In this document: positions 30,024 to 39,036 of the stretch, in pieces
Layout of the letters: each line of letters opens with the position of its first letter
Numbering within the stretch: position 1 is the first letter of the stretch
Virus record (IMG/VR): IMGVR_UViG_3300046455_000203
Location: 1-41,505 of that record
Strand: one strand, 5' to 3'
DNA length: 41,505 nucleotides
Source of the DNA: a virus
Notes under the pieces: model-generated
What the model saw: the letters and a program-made list of their open reading frames with translations, nothing else
The model's database searches: none
Told to the model about the DNA's origin: nothing
Made by a program: the position numbers and the translations under genes

Positions 30024-30413
30024 TGTGTTTCCCTCCTTCCGTTCTTTGACTTCTACGGCGAGACTTCCTCGCACTTCCTTACGAATACAATTAAACCATT
30101 CCTTTACCGGTAAAGGGAACAGATTCTTTGTGCGGTAACAAAGAATCTTTATGCACTCGACTGCATAGTAATTCACGGTACAAGTGTACCGCTTATGAAT
30201 TCCCGGTACGAGTGTACCGTTGTGGACACAACCGTTGCAGTATGCAATAGTTTATAATATGAACTGTTGCAATGCACAATAGTTGCACCCGCAATAGTTG
30301 TGGTCGCAACTATCCGGTTGGTCCCTCTACTATGCGATTGGCGTATTTTGCCAATTCACCAGACAAATTTTCTCTTAACTTTGAGCAGACACAAACCATT
30401 AAAAAACGGAATT
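30024..30413. promoter_or_regulatory. Central divergent control region, palindrome cluster
   Basis: About 390 non-coding bases between the leftward and rightward arms. From left: CCTTTACCGGTAAAGG (30101-30116, perfect); AGATTCTTTGT inverted repeat (30121-30131 with 30138-30148); GGTAC-AAGT-GTACC (30177-30190) and GGTAC-GAGT-GTACC (30205-30218), start-to-start 28 bp; GTTGTG-GA-CACAAC (30219-30232); TTGCA-GTA-TGCAA (30235-30247); TATAAT on + (30253-30258) without a -35; two direct AATAGTTG copies; ATAGTTG-6-CAACTAT (30294-30313). This is dense enough for a switch between early and late transcription. Confidence 0.65.
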
Positions 30414-30442
30414 TTGACAAACATTTGAGCACGTGATACAAC
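30414..30442 (+). promoter_or_regulatory. Promoter of the rightward (late) operon, leaderless geometry
   Basis: TTGACA (30414-30419), 17 bp, TACAAC (30437-30442), then 6 bases to ATG 30449. The expected start site is the A of the ATG, so the first late mRNA would be leaderless; no Shine-Dalgarno is present. The -10 is imperfect at its last base. Confidence 0.6.
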
Positions 30443-30448
30443 ATCAAC

Positions 30449-31117
30449 ATGGACCTGATCTTCGACCAACCCACAGAACAGGTTGAAGCGGTCGTAATTG
30501 GGTACGATCGTTCTTTACTCCAACAAGTCGTCACACAGATAGAAGCTCGATATTGGCTCACATCTGAATACCCTACAGGCATCCAACTAAACGAAGCTTA
30601 TGGAACAGACTTCGGAATCTTGAAAGAGATGCTTCCCGCCATAAATAAAGCACTCGAAAAACGCGAACTTCCGCCCTATGATCCTTGGAAACGAATTGCT
30701 AAGAAAGACGAGCTTGATCCAGCCTTTGTGATCGCCGTCAATTCCTTGGTAGATATCAGTGATAAAAGGTCTAGAACCATTAAGCTGAAGGCTGTAGGAC
30801 TCACCACGCATCGTTTTAACGTACTTTTAAAGAGTAAGATGAATAAGGCTTACTACGAAGCACGTGCAGAAGAAGCCTTTGGAAATGTCCAGCCTGTAGC
30901 AAAAACCCAACTCGGAAAACTAGTCGATTCTGGAGATTTGCAGGCAATTAAGTACTACCATGAATTCACTGGAGTACATGACCCAAACAGGGAACTGAAC
31001 CAGAACTTGAACAAGATCATTTTTCTGTTCATGGAAGTCTTAATCCATCACGTTGATCCCAAATTAGTTGACGTAATTTCGCAAGAATTTGATGCCAAAC
31101 TGTTGGAGCTAAAATGA
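30449..31117 (+). CDS. Putative terminase small subunit
   Basis: 222 residues, first gene of the late arm. The helical C-terminal half (LGKLVDSGDLQAIKYYHEFTG, then VDPKLVDVISQEFDAKLLEL) resembles small terminase proteins of actinophages, which bind the packaging site and regulate the large subunit. No clear helix-turn-helix is visible. The large subunit lies 1.7 kb downstream after the lysis genes. The call rests on that motif and position. The stop overlaps the amidase ATG as ATGA. Confidence 0.5.
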   Translation: MDLIFDQPTEQVEAVVIGYDRSLLQQVVTQIEARYWLTSEYPTGIQLNEAYGTDFGILKEMLPAINKALEKRELPPYDPWKRIAKKDELDPAFVIAVNSLVDISDKRSRTIKLKAVGLTTHRFNVLLKSKMNKAYYEARAEEAFGNVQPVAKTQLGKLVDSGDLQAIKYYHEFTGVHDPNRELNQNLNKIIFLFMEVLIHHVDPKLVDVISQEFDAKLLELK

Positions 31118-31896
31118 ACATAACATCGAGGACCGCATGGGGCGCAAAGGTAACGAATGTTCCAGTGTTAAATGGGGCTCTTCCTAAAGTTTACATACAC
31201 CATACCGCAGGACATTACCCGGTGAATGTAACTGAGGAGATTTCTCAGATGCATACTCTACAGCACATTGCAATTGATGTTAAACACTACACTGACATTG
31301 ATTACAACTGGCTAGTCGGACCTTCCGGTACGGTTTATGAGTCAAGAGGTTTAAACCATAAATCTGCGGCTACTCTCGGAGAAAACGAGGTAAGTCGTTC
31401 AATTTGTTTGATGGGAAATTACCAGGGAGATATGCCAACGGCAGCAGCTATTCAAGGAATTATTGATTGCATCAAATTCCTGACAAACCATGGAGACTTA
31501 GCTTCTCCACGTTATTTAGAAATTCTTGGTCACCGAGACAACCCAAAGCACCCAAATGCTACGGCTTGTCCAGGTGACCATTTGTATGAATATCTACCAA
31601 AGATTCGTGATGCAGTTATTAGTCACGAACCCAATCCTGATGGAGATGACGAAATGCTCAAAGCAAGATTCGTAAGGCAAAAGGGCTACACCAACGTTTT
31701 TGTCGTTGGAGGAGGTTTCCCAGTTCTCCATTGTAGTGGAGAATTGATGGCTTCTATTGAACAAGAAGAGCCTTCAACACCAAAAATCTTCCAAGACAAC
31801 ATGGCTGCAATGCATGGACTTTGCACTCAAGCTGGTTTGGATATCAATGATCCAGCACAAGTAGTACCGGGAGGACCAAATGATAGATTTGGCTGA
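31114..31896 (+). CDS. Endolysin, N-acetylmuramoyl-L-alanine amidase (amidase_2)
   Basis: 260 residues. Residues 1-170 are a PGRP/T7-lysozyme-type zinc amidase: VYIHHTAGH (H30), a core with YNWLVGPSGTVYESRG, and EILGHRDNP ... ATACPGDHL (H140, C152) as zinc ligands. It cuts the bond between MurNAc and L-Ala. The C-terminal 90 residues (from about 172) are a separate, unrecognised domain that may bind the wall. No signal peptide, so export depends on the holin genes that follow. Confidence 0.85.
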   Translation: MNITSRTAWGAKVTNVPVLNGALPKVYIHHTAGHYPVNVTEEISQMHTLQHIAIDVKHYTDIDYNWLVGPSGTVYESRGLNHKSAATLGENEVSRSICLMGNYQGDMPTAAAIQGIIDCIKFLTNHGDLASPRYLEILGHRDNPKHPNATACPGDHLYEYLPKIRDAVISHEPNPDGDDEMLKARFVRQKGYTNVFVVGGGFPVLHCSGELMASIEQEEPSTPKIFQDNMAAMHGLCTQAGLDINDPAQVVPGGPNDRFG

Positions 31897-31996
31897 AATG
31901 CTAGCAACAACAGATAGTGGCACAACTAATGTTGTAATTATCATTGCAGCTGTAGTCGTAATCCTGTGCGGAATCATTTACATTGTCCGTAGATGA
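31880..31996 (+). CDS. 38-residue single-TM lysis-cassette protein
   Basis: GAGGA 5 bases before ATG 31880. Residues 18-35 form a membrane helix (VVIIIAAVVVILCGIIYIV) with a basic end. It overlaps the amidase gene by 17 bases and the holin gene as ATGA. It may be a second holin or an antiholin. Confidence 0.7.
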   Translation: MIDLAEMLATTDSGTTNVVIIIAAVVVILCGIIYIVRR

Positions 31997-32325
31997 TAAC
32001 AGTCAGCAACCCCGTTTATCTTTTGATAACAGGTCTAATACCTCTATTGACTGGATTCATCACGAAGATAAACCTTAAAGGGCAATGGAAAGGATTAATC
32101 ACACTTTTTCTAAATAGCGTACTTGCATTTTTGACTGCAAACGTGGTAAAAGGTAGTGACTTCGCAGCTTTCAGTTGGCAAACTTTAGTTACTGCCTTCG
32201 TTGGATTTGCAATCAGTGTTTCGACATACCAAGCAGTCTGGTCAAAGACTAGACTCACATCATCCAAACCAGACAGTTTGTTACTTCCCAATTTTGGGAT
32301 AGGAAATGGAGAACCAAGTGAGTGA
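31993..32325 (+). CDS. Holin, three predicted membrane helices
   Basis: 110 residues. TM helices near 7-24 (PVYLLITGLIPLLTGFI), 35-52 (LITLFLNSVLAFLTANVV) and 61-80 (WQTLVTAFVGFAISVSTYQA) with a polar C terminus. Size, topology and location right after the amidase fit a class I holin that opens the membrane for the endolysin. Confidence 0.75.
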   Translation: MITVSNPVYLLITGLIPLLTGFITKINLKGQWKGLITLFLNSVLAFLTANVVKGSDFAAFSWQTLVTAFVGFAISVSTYQAVWSKTRLTSSKPDSLLLPNFGIGNGEPSE

Positions 32326-32782
32326 TTTTGTACACGACCCCAACCCAACTGTAGCTGTAATTAATCAGCCAGAAGGTTCCGTAACCGTTACAACTGAGAA
32401 CAGTGACTTTGCCCATCGAACAGCAGAGCAAACTGCTGAGGAAATGAATTTGAAAGCAGAGCAAGCAGCAGAAGTAGCTAAGCTTCAAGAAAGTCACGCT
32501 GAGGAAAATGCAAAGGTTCCAGAAGGTGAGCCTTTGGAAGAAGTAGAACCGCCAGTTCCTTATCGTGCATCAACTCCTGAAAGTGATAAGGCTGCAACAG
32601 ATCAACTCCTTGAAGAAGGAAAGATCACAGAAGATGAGCACAAGGAGCGAGTTGCAGATATTGCAAAGATCGCAAAAGACGAGACTTTGACGCCACAAGA
32701 ACCAGAGCCTGAGCCCCAAGCTAAGGCTAAGACCGAACCAGAAAAGAAAGAGGCTGACACCCACAAAGATGCTAAGAAGTAA
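32306..32782 (+). CDS. Acidic low-complexity protein
   Basis: 158 residues, Glu/Ala/Lys/Pro-rich (AEQTAEEMNLKAEQAAEVAK, PQEPEPEPQAKAKTEPEKKE), mostly disordered with a helical centre. It overlaps the holin gene by 20 bases. No family is recognised. It may be a lysis regulator or head-decoration protein; neither has direct support. Confidence 0.6.
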   Translation: MENQVSDFVHDPNPTVAVINQPEGSVTVTTENSDFAHRTAEQTAEEMNLKAEQAAEVAKLQESHAEENAKVPEGEPLEEVEPPVPYRASTPESDKAATDQLLEEGKITEDEHKERVADIAKIAKDETLTPQEPEPEPQAKAKTEPEKKEADTHKDAKK

Positions 32783-32793
32783 CAGCTTACCCC

Positions 32794-34314
32794 GTGAGTA
32801 AGAAATTCATAGCTCCGTCCCTGAGTATGACTGCGGACGTTTTTCGTTCGTCGTTAAAACGAATAATTACTCATCCCACAATAGCTGGCTACACTCCACA
32901 AGAACAACAACTTCCCTTTCACACCTCACACGCGAAAGGGAAAGTTGCCTTGGGTGGTAACCGTGCTGGTAAAACAGTTGCGGGAGCCACTGAAACTACG
33001 TGGAAAATGACTGGAACGCATCCTTGGAATCAAAAGAAGAAACCTCCAATAGCCTGTAGGGCAATTGGTTCCTCATTTGAAGAAGGAATTAAGAAAATTA
33101 TCATTCCCGAACTAGCTAAGTGGATTCCACCAAGTCAGTTAAAGAATGGTAGTTGGGAGGCAAGTTATGATGCAGCCGCTCGTAACTTAACTCTGGAAAA
33201 TGGATCGACAATTGAATTTCTAACTTACGAGCAAGAAGTTCAAAAGCACGCTGGTACTTCTAGGGACCACATTTGGTTCGATGAAGAACCGCCACAAGCA
33301 ATTTTCAACGAAAACATGATCCGTCTTGCAGATGTGGATGGTGAGTGGATTCTAACAATGACGCCGTTGTTAGATATGAGTTGGACATATAACCGACTTT
33401 ACTTAGAGGGACTGAAACCTGAGAACGAAGGCTTGGCGATATTTCATCTGGATACTCTTTCTAACCCTTATATTACTGCTTCTGTTCTAGAGGAACTGCT
33501 AGAGGGAATGACAGATGAAGAAAAGAACGCAAGAACCCACGGAACTTACTACAACCTTTCAGGGGGAATTTACACTAAAAGTTTGTCGCAAGACAACTTC
33601 ATTGACCCAATTGTTGGAACTCCCCTATGGGATGCCTACAAATACAATTGGGGACATTTTGGGATGTTGGATCACGGATACACAAATCTTACAGCATTCC
33701 ATCTTGCGTGCTATAACGAGCATGGACAGGTAATTGTCTATGAGGAATACACATCGACGAAAACTTTGGTTAAAGATAATGCTCGGGCTATCCTGGGCCT
33801 TATTCGTCGTCTTGGTTTGCACGAAATAATTGACTACACGGTCGCTGATCCTTCAATCCGTAACATTCAACCGATTGAAGGCAAAAGTATTCACGAAGAA
33901 TATGGGGAAAATGGTCTGTACTTGGTCCTCGGAAATAATGACGTAAAGGCAGGAATTCTTCGAGTAAATGGGATGATCGCACGTAATGAACTAAAGTTCA
34001 CTACGAACTGTGAGAATCTCATTAAAGAGATTCCTCAGTACCGTTGGGCCAAGTACACTTCTAGCAAAACAGCAGATAGGAATAACCCGCAGGAACAACC
34101 TACCAAAAAAGACGATCACTCAATGGATGCCATTCGATATGGAATGATGAGTCGTCCAGAAATGTTTGAGTCGAAAGACCAGCCTGTAGGAAATATTCTT
34201 AATGCTCCTGTAGCTGTCGGTGAAGAATACAGAGATAGAGAACTAATGAAGTTATCGTACAAAGACTACGATGACCCTGCAATTTGGGATGATATCCTAG
34301 GATCGGATTGGTAA
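32794..34314 (+). CDS. Terminase large subunit
   Basis: 506 residues from GTG 32794 (ATG 32827 is an alternative). ATPase: Walker A GGNRAGKT (54-61), Walker B IWFDEEPP (D163, E164/E165), coupling motif TMTPL near 188. Nuclease (RNase H fold): MLDHGYTN (D293), VADPS (D352) and DDHSMDAIRYGM (D445). It drives DNA into the prohead and cuts it. The P22-like order of terminase, portal, scaffold and coat suggests headful packaging, which would agree with the circularly permuted map. Confidence 0.9.
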   Translation: MSKKFIAPSLSMTADVFRSSLKRIITHPTIAGYTPQEQQLPFHTSHAKGKVALGGNRAGKTVAGATETTWKMTGTHPWNQKKKPPIACRAIGSSFEEGIKKIIIPELAKWIPPSQLKNGSWEASYDAAARNLTLENGSTIEFLTYEQEVQKHAGTSRDHIWFDEEPPQAIFNENMIRLADVDGEWILTMTPLLDMSWTYNRLYLEGLKPENEGLAIFHLDTLSNPYITASVLEELLEGMTDEEKNARTHGTYYNLSGGIYTKSLSQDNFIDPIVGTPLWDAYKYNWGHFGMLDHGYTNLTAFHLACYNEHGQVIVYEEYTSTKTLVKDNARAILGLIRRLGLHEIIDYTVADPSIRNIQPIEGKSIHEEYGENGLYLVLGNNDVKAGILRVNGMIARNELKFTTNCENLIKEIPQYRWAKYTSSKTADRNNPQEQPTKKDDHSMDAIRYGMMSRPEMFESKDQPVGNILNAPVAVGEEYRDRELMKLSYKDYDDPAIWDDILGSDW

Positions 34315-34802
34315 TGAGACCTGTACAACTAACATATGACCCGCCTGCAATGCCTCATGTTTGTATTAAATGTGGAGCACATGCACAGATACGAGATTGG
34401 TTTGTGGACATTGGCGCAGAAGTCGAATGGGAGGGATACGTTTATCTTTGCAATAGTTGTCTTGCTGATATCATCAGAGTTACTCCTGATTTTCTTAGCG
34501 TGGAAGCTCACAAACAAATTGTAGCTGAATACCAAGCTCGAATGGATGAACTCTCAGAACTCAAGAAGAAATTCAATACCATGAGCGAATTGTGGTTTGA
34601 AATGACAGGTAACTCTCTCGAAGTATTCATGGACAACCTAGTGAAGGTGAACGAATATGCAAGAATGGAACTTTCAAGAACTGTATTTGAGCCAGCTGAT
34701 GATTTCACAGCAGTTGTCGGAGACAGTTCAGAATCAGAGTCGAGTGATAATCTTTCTGACGAATCAGAATCAGATGCTGTCCCAGATATCATCTTCAGTT
34801 GA
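34308..34802 (+). CDS. Zinc-knuckle protein between terminase and portal
   Basis: 164 residues. VCIKCGAHAQ and, 28 residues later, YLCNSCLAD give two CxxC knuckles, then a coiled coil (residues 70-100) and a Ser/Glu/Asp-rich tail (SSESESSDNLSDESESD). Unknown family. By location a head-assembly or packaging accessory. It overlaps the terminase gene by 7 bases. Confidence 0.65.
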   Translation: MVMRPVQLTYDPPAMPHVCIKCGAHAQIRDWFVDIGAEVEWEGYVYLCNSCLADIIRVTPDFLSVEAHKQIVAEYQARMDELSELKKKFNTMSELWFEMTGNSLEVFMDNLVKVNEYARMELSRTVFEPADDFTAVVGDSSESESSDNLSDESESDAVPDIIFS

Positions 34803-34944
34803 GCCAACTCCATTTGCAGATGGGGATACCTTCTCAATGGAAGCTAATGATGGTGTCTATGAAGAAGGTCAAGTTATCTTTGACTTGGATGAGTTCGATA
34901 AGGACTTGATCGGAGAAGCGGAAAATGCCGAAGAAACCGTTTGA
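34774..34944 (+). CDS. Hypothetical 56-residue acidic protein
   Basis: Bridges the zinc-knuckle gene and the portal, overlapping both. ATG 34774 (MLSQISSSVEPTPFADGDTF), ending in an acidic helix (DLDEFDKDLIGEAENAEETV). No strong Shine-Dalgarno. The need to fill 34803-34924 supports it. The start could also lie upstream in the same frame. Confidence 0.5.
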   Translation: MLSQISSSVEPTPFADGDTFSMEANDGVYEEGQVIFDLDEFDKDLIGEAENAEETV

Positions 34945-37072
34945 TACTGTCAAAGAAGAAGTCGATTACTGGGAAAAGAAGTTCAAAACATGCGAAAACC
35001 TTCGCAAATCATATGAACAGCAATGGTATATGAATCTTGCGTTCTATTTCAGTAAGCAATGGGTTGTTTGGCAGCAAAGTATTGGAGGTTCGGGTGGACG
35101 TCTTTATAATCCTCCGACTCCTCGTAATAGAGTTCGTCTTACAGCTAATCGTGTTAAGCCGATTGTAAGAGATGAACTCACAAAGTTGATTAAGCAGGAA
35201 CCACAGTTCTATGCAAAGCCCAATACAACAGACCCTATGGATGTTTCAGCAGCTAGAGTGGCAGAAAGTTTAGCTGAATACTGTCTAACTTCTGGTTATT
35301 ACAACAGAATTAGACGGCAAGCCACGTTCTGGATGCTTCTTTGTGGTACAGGGTACATCAAAACAACTTGTAAAGGGCCAAATACTCCTCTTATTTATGA
35401 AAGAATTCCTGCATTTAACCTTTACTTCCCAAATCTTGAAGAGGAAGATATCCAAAATCAACGCTTCATCATGCATGTTCGTGGCGTTGATCCAGAGGAT
35501 ATTGAGGAAGCATACGATATCAAGGTTAAAACCGATATGGATATCGTAAATACTAACCTTGAAGCTCGATTCTTGAGTGCAATTGGTGTTCAAAATCAAG
35601 CTGCCGGTGCAAAAGCTGTTCTCGTCAAAGAAATTTGGGTAAAGCCATGTAAACGATATCCCGAAGGAGCTATGCTTGTAATTGGAGATGACAAAATTCT
35701 CTACAGGTATAGTCCAAAAGGTGTCGATGTAGATGAAGATACTGGAGTAGAAGTTCAGGGTGAAGATGAACTTCCATACGATCATGGAAACTACCCCTTT
35801 GCTAAGATGGATCATACTGCTTCTGGGAGATGTTATGGAATCTCAACGATCGAAGACATTATCCCTCTACAAAAGGAGTATAATAAAACTAGATCGCAGA
35901 TTATTGAGGCTAAGAATCGTATGGCTAAACCTCAAATGGCTTACACTAAAGGCTCGATTGACGTTACTAAGGTTACTAGTGAAGTGGGGCTTTATATTGC
36001 TGTTAATCCTGGCTTCAATGCTCCTGCTCCAATTCAAATTGAGCCCTTACCTCAATATGCACTAGAAGAACCACAACGAATCATCGACGATATGGATGAG
36101 ATTGCAGGTAGAAATGAGATTTCTCGGGGTACTGTTCCTACAGGAATTGAGGCTGCGTCGGCTATCGCGTATCTTACTGAACAAAATGATTCCAAGATAT
36201 ATAACACCGTGGCATCCATCGAGGAAGCTACCACCGAGGTTGGCAAACAAACTCTAGCACTTATCAATCAGTTCTGGGATGAAGAATACATCGTAAACAT
36301 TGTCTCTAAGAACAATTCGTTTGAAGCTACTTTGTTCAAGCAAAGCAATCTGACGAACAACATGGATATTATGGTTGAGCCGGGAAGTATGGCTCCCAAA
36401 TCCAAAGCAGCAACGCAAGCATTCATTACTGATCTGATGAAAAATGGATTGATCCCACCTGAAAAGGGTCTCCGTTATCTTCAAATGAATGAAACTTCCA
36501 GATTGTACGAAGAACTACAGGCTGATTCAAAGCAAGCCCAACGAGAAAATTACGCAATGGCTAATGTGCAAGACCCCACAGCCATGCAATATGGTATGCC
36601 AGGTATGGGAATGGATCAAGGAATGGCAGGGGCAATTAATCCTATGCCTGATCCTTATTCTAATCCTAACGGTGCGGGACTAAATGGAGGAGGAATGCCT
36701 CCGCTAGATATGTCTGGAATGCAAACACCGCCAATGAATGGAATGGGAACTCCCCCTCCTGTAGACCCAATGGCAATGGGTCAAAATCCTATGATGGGAA
36801 TGCAACCACAAGGACCGCCGCCCCCACAAATTTTCCAACCAAATTCATACGACAACGATGCTGTACATGTTTATGAGCACGAATTGTTTATGAAGTCTCA
36901 ACAATATGAAGGACTGTCTCCTTATATTAAGTCAGTCTTTGAACAGCATCTCACATTAACTAAGCAGAAAGTGGTGCAAGCACAAAATGTCGGACTTCAA
37001 CAACCCGGAAATGCCGGACCTGATAATTCCTCCGTTCCAACCAACGGACAGCCCCAGCCCGTCCCAGCATGA
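34925..37072 (+). CDS. Portal protein (P22-like)
   Basis: 715 residues. The start (VDYWEKKFKTCENLRKSYEQ, WYMNLAFYFSKQW, RLTANRVKPIVRDELTKLIK) and the GTGYIKTTC and DMDEIAGRNEISRGTVPTGI segments match large podovirus portals. It forms the dodecameric DNA channel at one vertex. Residues about 555-637 are a Met/Pro/Gly-rich insert (PMNGMGTPPPVDPMAMGQNP), probably disordered, before a helical C terminus. The 3' end overlaps the scaffold gene by 86 bases. Confidence 0.85.
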   Translation: MPKKPFDTVKEEVDYWEKKFKTCENLRKSYEQQWYMNLAFYFSKQWVVWQQSIGGSGGRLYNPPTPRNRVRLTANRVKPIVRDELTKLIKQEPQFYAKPNTTDPMDVSAARVAESLAEYCLTSGYYNRIRRQATFWMLLCGTGYIKTTCKGPNTPLIYERIPAFNLYFPNLEEEDIQNQRFIMHVRGVDPEDIEEAYDIKVKTDMDIVNTNLEARFLSAIGVQNQAAGAKAVLVKEIWVKPCKRYPEGAMLVIGDDKILYRYSPKGVDVDEDTGVEVQGEDELPYDHGNYPFAKMDHTASGRCYGISTIEDIIPLQKEYNKTRSQIIEAKNRMAKPQMAYTKGSIDVTKVTSEVGLYIAVNPGFNAPAPIQIEPLPQYALEEPQRIIDDMDEIAGRNEISRGTVPTGIEAASAIAYLTEQNDSKIYNTVASIEEATTEVGKQTLALINQFWDEEYIVNIVSKNNSFEATLFKQSNLTNNMDIMVEPGSMAPKSKAATQAFITDLMKNGLIPPEKGLRYLQMNETSRLYEELQADSKQAQRENYAMANVQDPTAMQYGMPGMGMDQGMAGAINPMPDPYSNPNGAGLNGGGMPPLDMSGMQTPPMNGMGTPPPVDPMAMGQNPMMGMQPQGPPPPQIFQPNSYDNDAVHVYEHELFMKSQQYEGLSPYIKSVFEQHLTLTKQKVVQAQNVGLQQPGNAGPDNSSVPTNGQPQPVPA

Positions 37073-37802
37073 ACCAGTAGATTATGCTGATTATTCGGAC
37101 TTTACCCGTGGAGTTTTAAGTTCAATTCCAGAAGATGATCGTCCTGTAGTTGCAAAGTACATTAAGGATTGGGATGGAAATGTAACTAGGAAATTCCAAG
37201 AAATCCATTCTCAGTATCGTCCATATCTTGAACTTGGTGATATTGAGGATATTCAATACGCTAAGTATTACACGTCCATGATGCAGAATGATCCTGCAAA
37301 ATTTATCCGAGAATTAACTACAGCAATGAGGGATGCCGGTATGTCAACTGACGATCTTTTTGTCAATGATGAGCAATATGAAAACTATCAGCCAGGTCAA
37401 GAACCTCCGCAAAATGACCCAATGGTCCGAGAACTATTGGCTAGACAAGAGCAGTATGAACAAATGCTCGGAAATGTCTACCAACAGCAACAGCAATTTC
37501 AACAGTCACAGGTTGAACAGCAGCAAATTGCTCAACTTGACAGATTGATGCATGATATGCATACTCAGCACGGTGACTTTGACGATGACTGGTTTTTGCT
37601 TCAATTAGAAAAAGGAGCAACACCCAATCAAGCAATCAATGCTTACAAAGAACGGTTTGGCAGTCCTGAACGCAAACCAGCTCCAAGACTTTTGAATGGT
37701 AATGGGGCGGTAAGGCAGGACCAGGTTGATCCCTCTAGGTTAAGCGATTCGGATAGAAAAGCATATGCTCTTGCTATCCTTCAAGCTAATACTCAATCCT
37801 AG
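36987..37802 (+). CDS. Scaffolding protein
   Basis: 271 residues, acidic and helical with a Gln-rich coiled coil near 155-185 (QEQYEQMLGNVYQQQQQFQQ) and a basic C terminus. Scaffold proteins guide coat assembly and leave before DNA entry. Identity follows from composition and its place between portal and coat genes. Confidence 0.75.
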   Translation: MSDFNNPEMPDLIIPPFQPTDSPSPSQHEPVDYADYSDFTRGVLSSIPEDDRPVVAKYIKDWDGNVTRKFQEIHSQYRPYLELGDIEDIQYAKYYTSMMQNDPAKFIRELTTAMRDAGMSTDDLFVNDEQYENYQPGQEPPQNDPMVRELLARQEQYEQMLGNVYQQQQQFQQSQVEQQQIAQLDRLMHDMHTQHGDFDDDWFLLQLEKGATPNQAINAYKERFGSPERKPAPRLLNGNGAVRQDQVDPSRLSDSDRKAYALAILQANTQS

Positions 37803-37818
37803 GTAAAGGAACAATCAA

Positions 37819-39030
37819 ATGCCAGCAACCCTAGCCACTGTTAATGGCATCCTCAAAGAAGTATATGAGGGTGGCGTTACCGATCAGTTGGATGAAAACG
37901 CAATTGCAATCAAGAGAATTGAAAAGTCCTCGGAAGGAATTTTCTCTACTCCTGGTGGTAAGTACGTTGTCTTTCCACTCCACACCCAGCGTAACTCTGG
38001 TATTAGTTACCGTGCAGAAAGTGCACAACTTGGTCCGGCAGGTCAGCAAGGATACGCACAAGCGCAAGAGCGTTTGAAGTATGGATATGGCCGAATCAAG
38101 ATTACCGGACCTACAATTGCTTTGGCAGATTCTAATCCCAAGTCTTTCATCAATGCACTTGATGGTGAAATGAATGGTTTGAAGAAGGATCTGACGAAAG
38201 ATTGCAACAGAATCGCATGGGGCAACTCTGCTTCATTTGCTTCGTCTGGAAAGACTGGAGGCATTTCGGTTCTGACTGCACCAAGTGCAGCTTCAACAAC
38301 TGTTACTGCTCCAACAGCATTGCTTCAAGTTGGCGAATATATTGACATTGCAGCAGGTGCTACAGGTATTCCTGTAGCTGGTAGTACCGGCCGTACAATT
38401 GTCTCTATTACTTCACCAACAGCATTTGTTGTTGATGCTGTGGTAACAAATGCAACAGGTGATTTTGTTGTTCGTAACGGCAACACCGATAATGAGCCTT
38501 ATGGGTTGGCTCAGCTTGTTGATGATGCAGGAACACTTCATGGCATTAACTCTGCTACAGCCGGTAATGAATACTGGAGAAGCATTGATGATGGTGCCAC
38601 TACTGCCCTGACTGAACTCGTTGTCATTAAGATGATGGACGATATTAAGCAGAAGAGCGGTGGAAAGCCAAGTGTTCTTTTCTCTGCACTTGGAGTCCGT
38701 AGGACTTACTTCAACCTCCTCACATCTTTGCGCCGTTACAACGAGCCAAAGCAATGGGATGGTGGTCTTGTAGGTCTTGCATTCATGTACGAAGGCGATT
38801 TGCCATTCATTGCAGACCCAGATCAGCCTCCGAAGTCTTTGTACGCAGTACAAGAGTCCGAAGTAATGATCTACCGCGATAAGCCGTGGTATTGGGAAGA
38901 TATTGACGGATCAGTTCTTAAGTACGTGCATGACTATGACGTGTTTGAAGCACTGATGAAGCAGTATTGGCAGATTGTTACTCACAAGCGTGGTGCTCAC
39001 GGTAGGTTCACAAACCTTACTGAGTCCTAA
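37819..39030 (+). CDS. Major capsid protein
   Basis: 403 residues, AAAGGA 8 bases before the ATG. N-terminal helix (LATVNGILKEVYEGGVTDQL), an E-loop-like stretch (GGKYVVFPLHTQRNSGISYR), a beta-rich inserted part near 150-230 with many Ala/Thr/Gly, and a spine-helix-like segment before PSVLFSALGVRRTYFNLLTS. This fits HK97-fold coat proteins of actinophages. It is followed by a strong terminator, as usual for the most abundant virion protein. Confidence 0.82.
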   Translation: MPATLATVNGILKEVYEGGVTDQLDENAIAIKRIEKSSEGIFSTPGGKYVVFPLHTQRNSGISYRAESAQLGPAGQQGYAQAQERLKYGYGRIKITGPTIALADSNPKSFINALDGEMNGLKKDLTKDCNRIAWGNSASFASSGKTGGISVLTAPSAASTTVTAPTALLQVGEYIDIAAGATGIPVAGSTGRTIVSITSPTAFVVDAVVTNATGDFVVRNGNTDNEPYGLAQLVDDAGTLHGINSATAGNEYWRSIDDGATTALTELVVIKMMDDIKQKSGGKPSVLFSALGVRRTYFNLLTSLRRYNEPKQWDGGLVGLAFMYEGDLPFIADPDQPPKSLYAVQESEVMIYRDKPWYWEDIDGSVLKYVHDYDVFEALMKQYWQIVTHKRGAHGRFTNLTES

Positions 39031-39036
39031 CAATTG

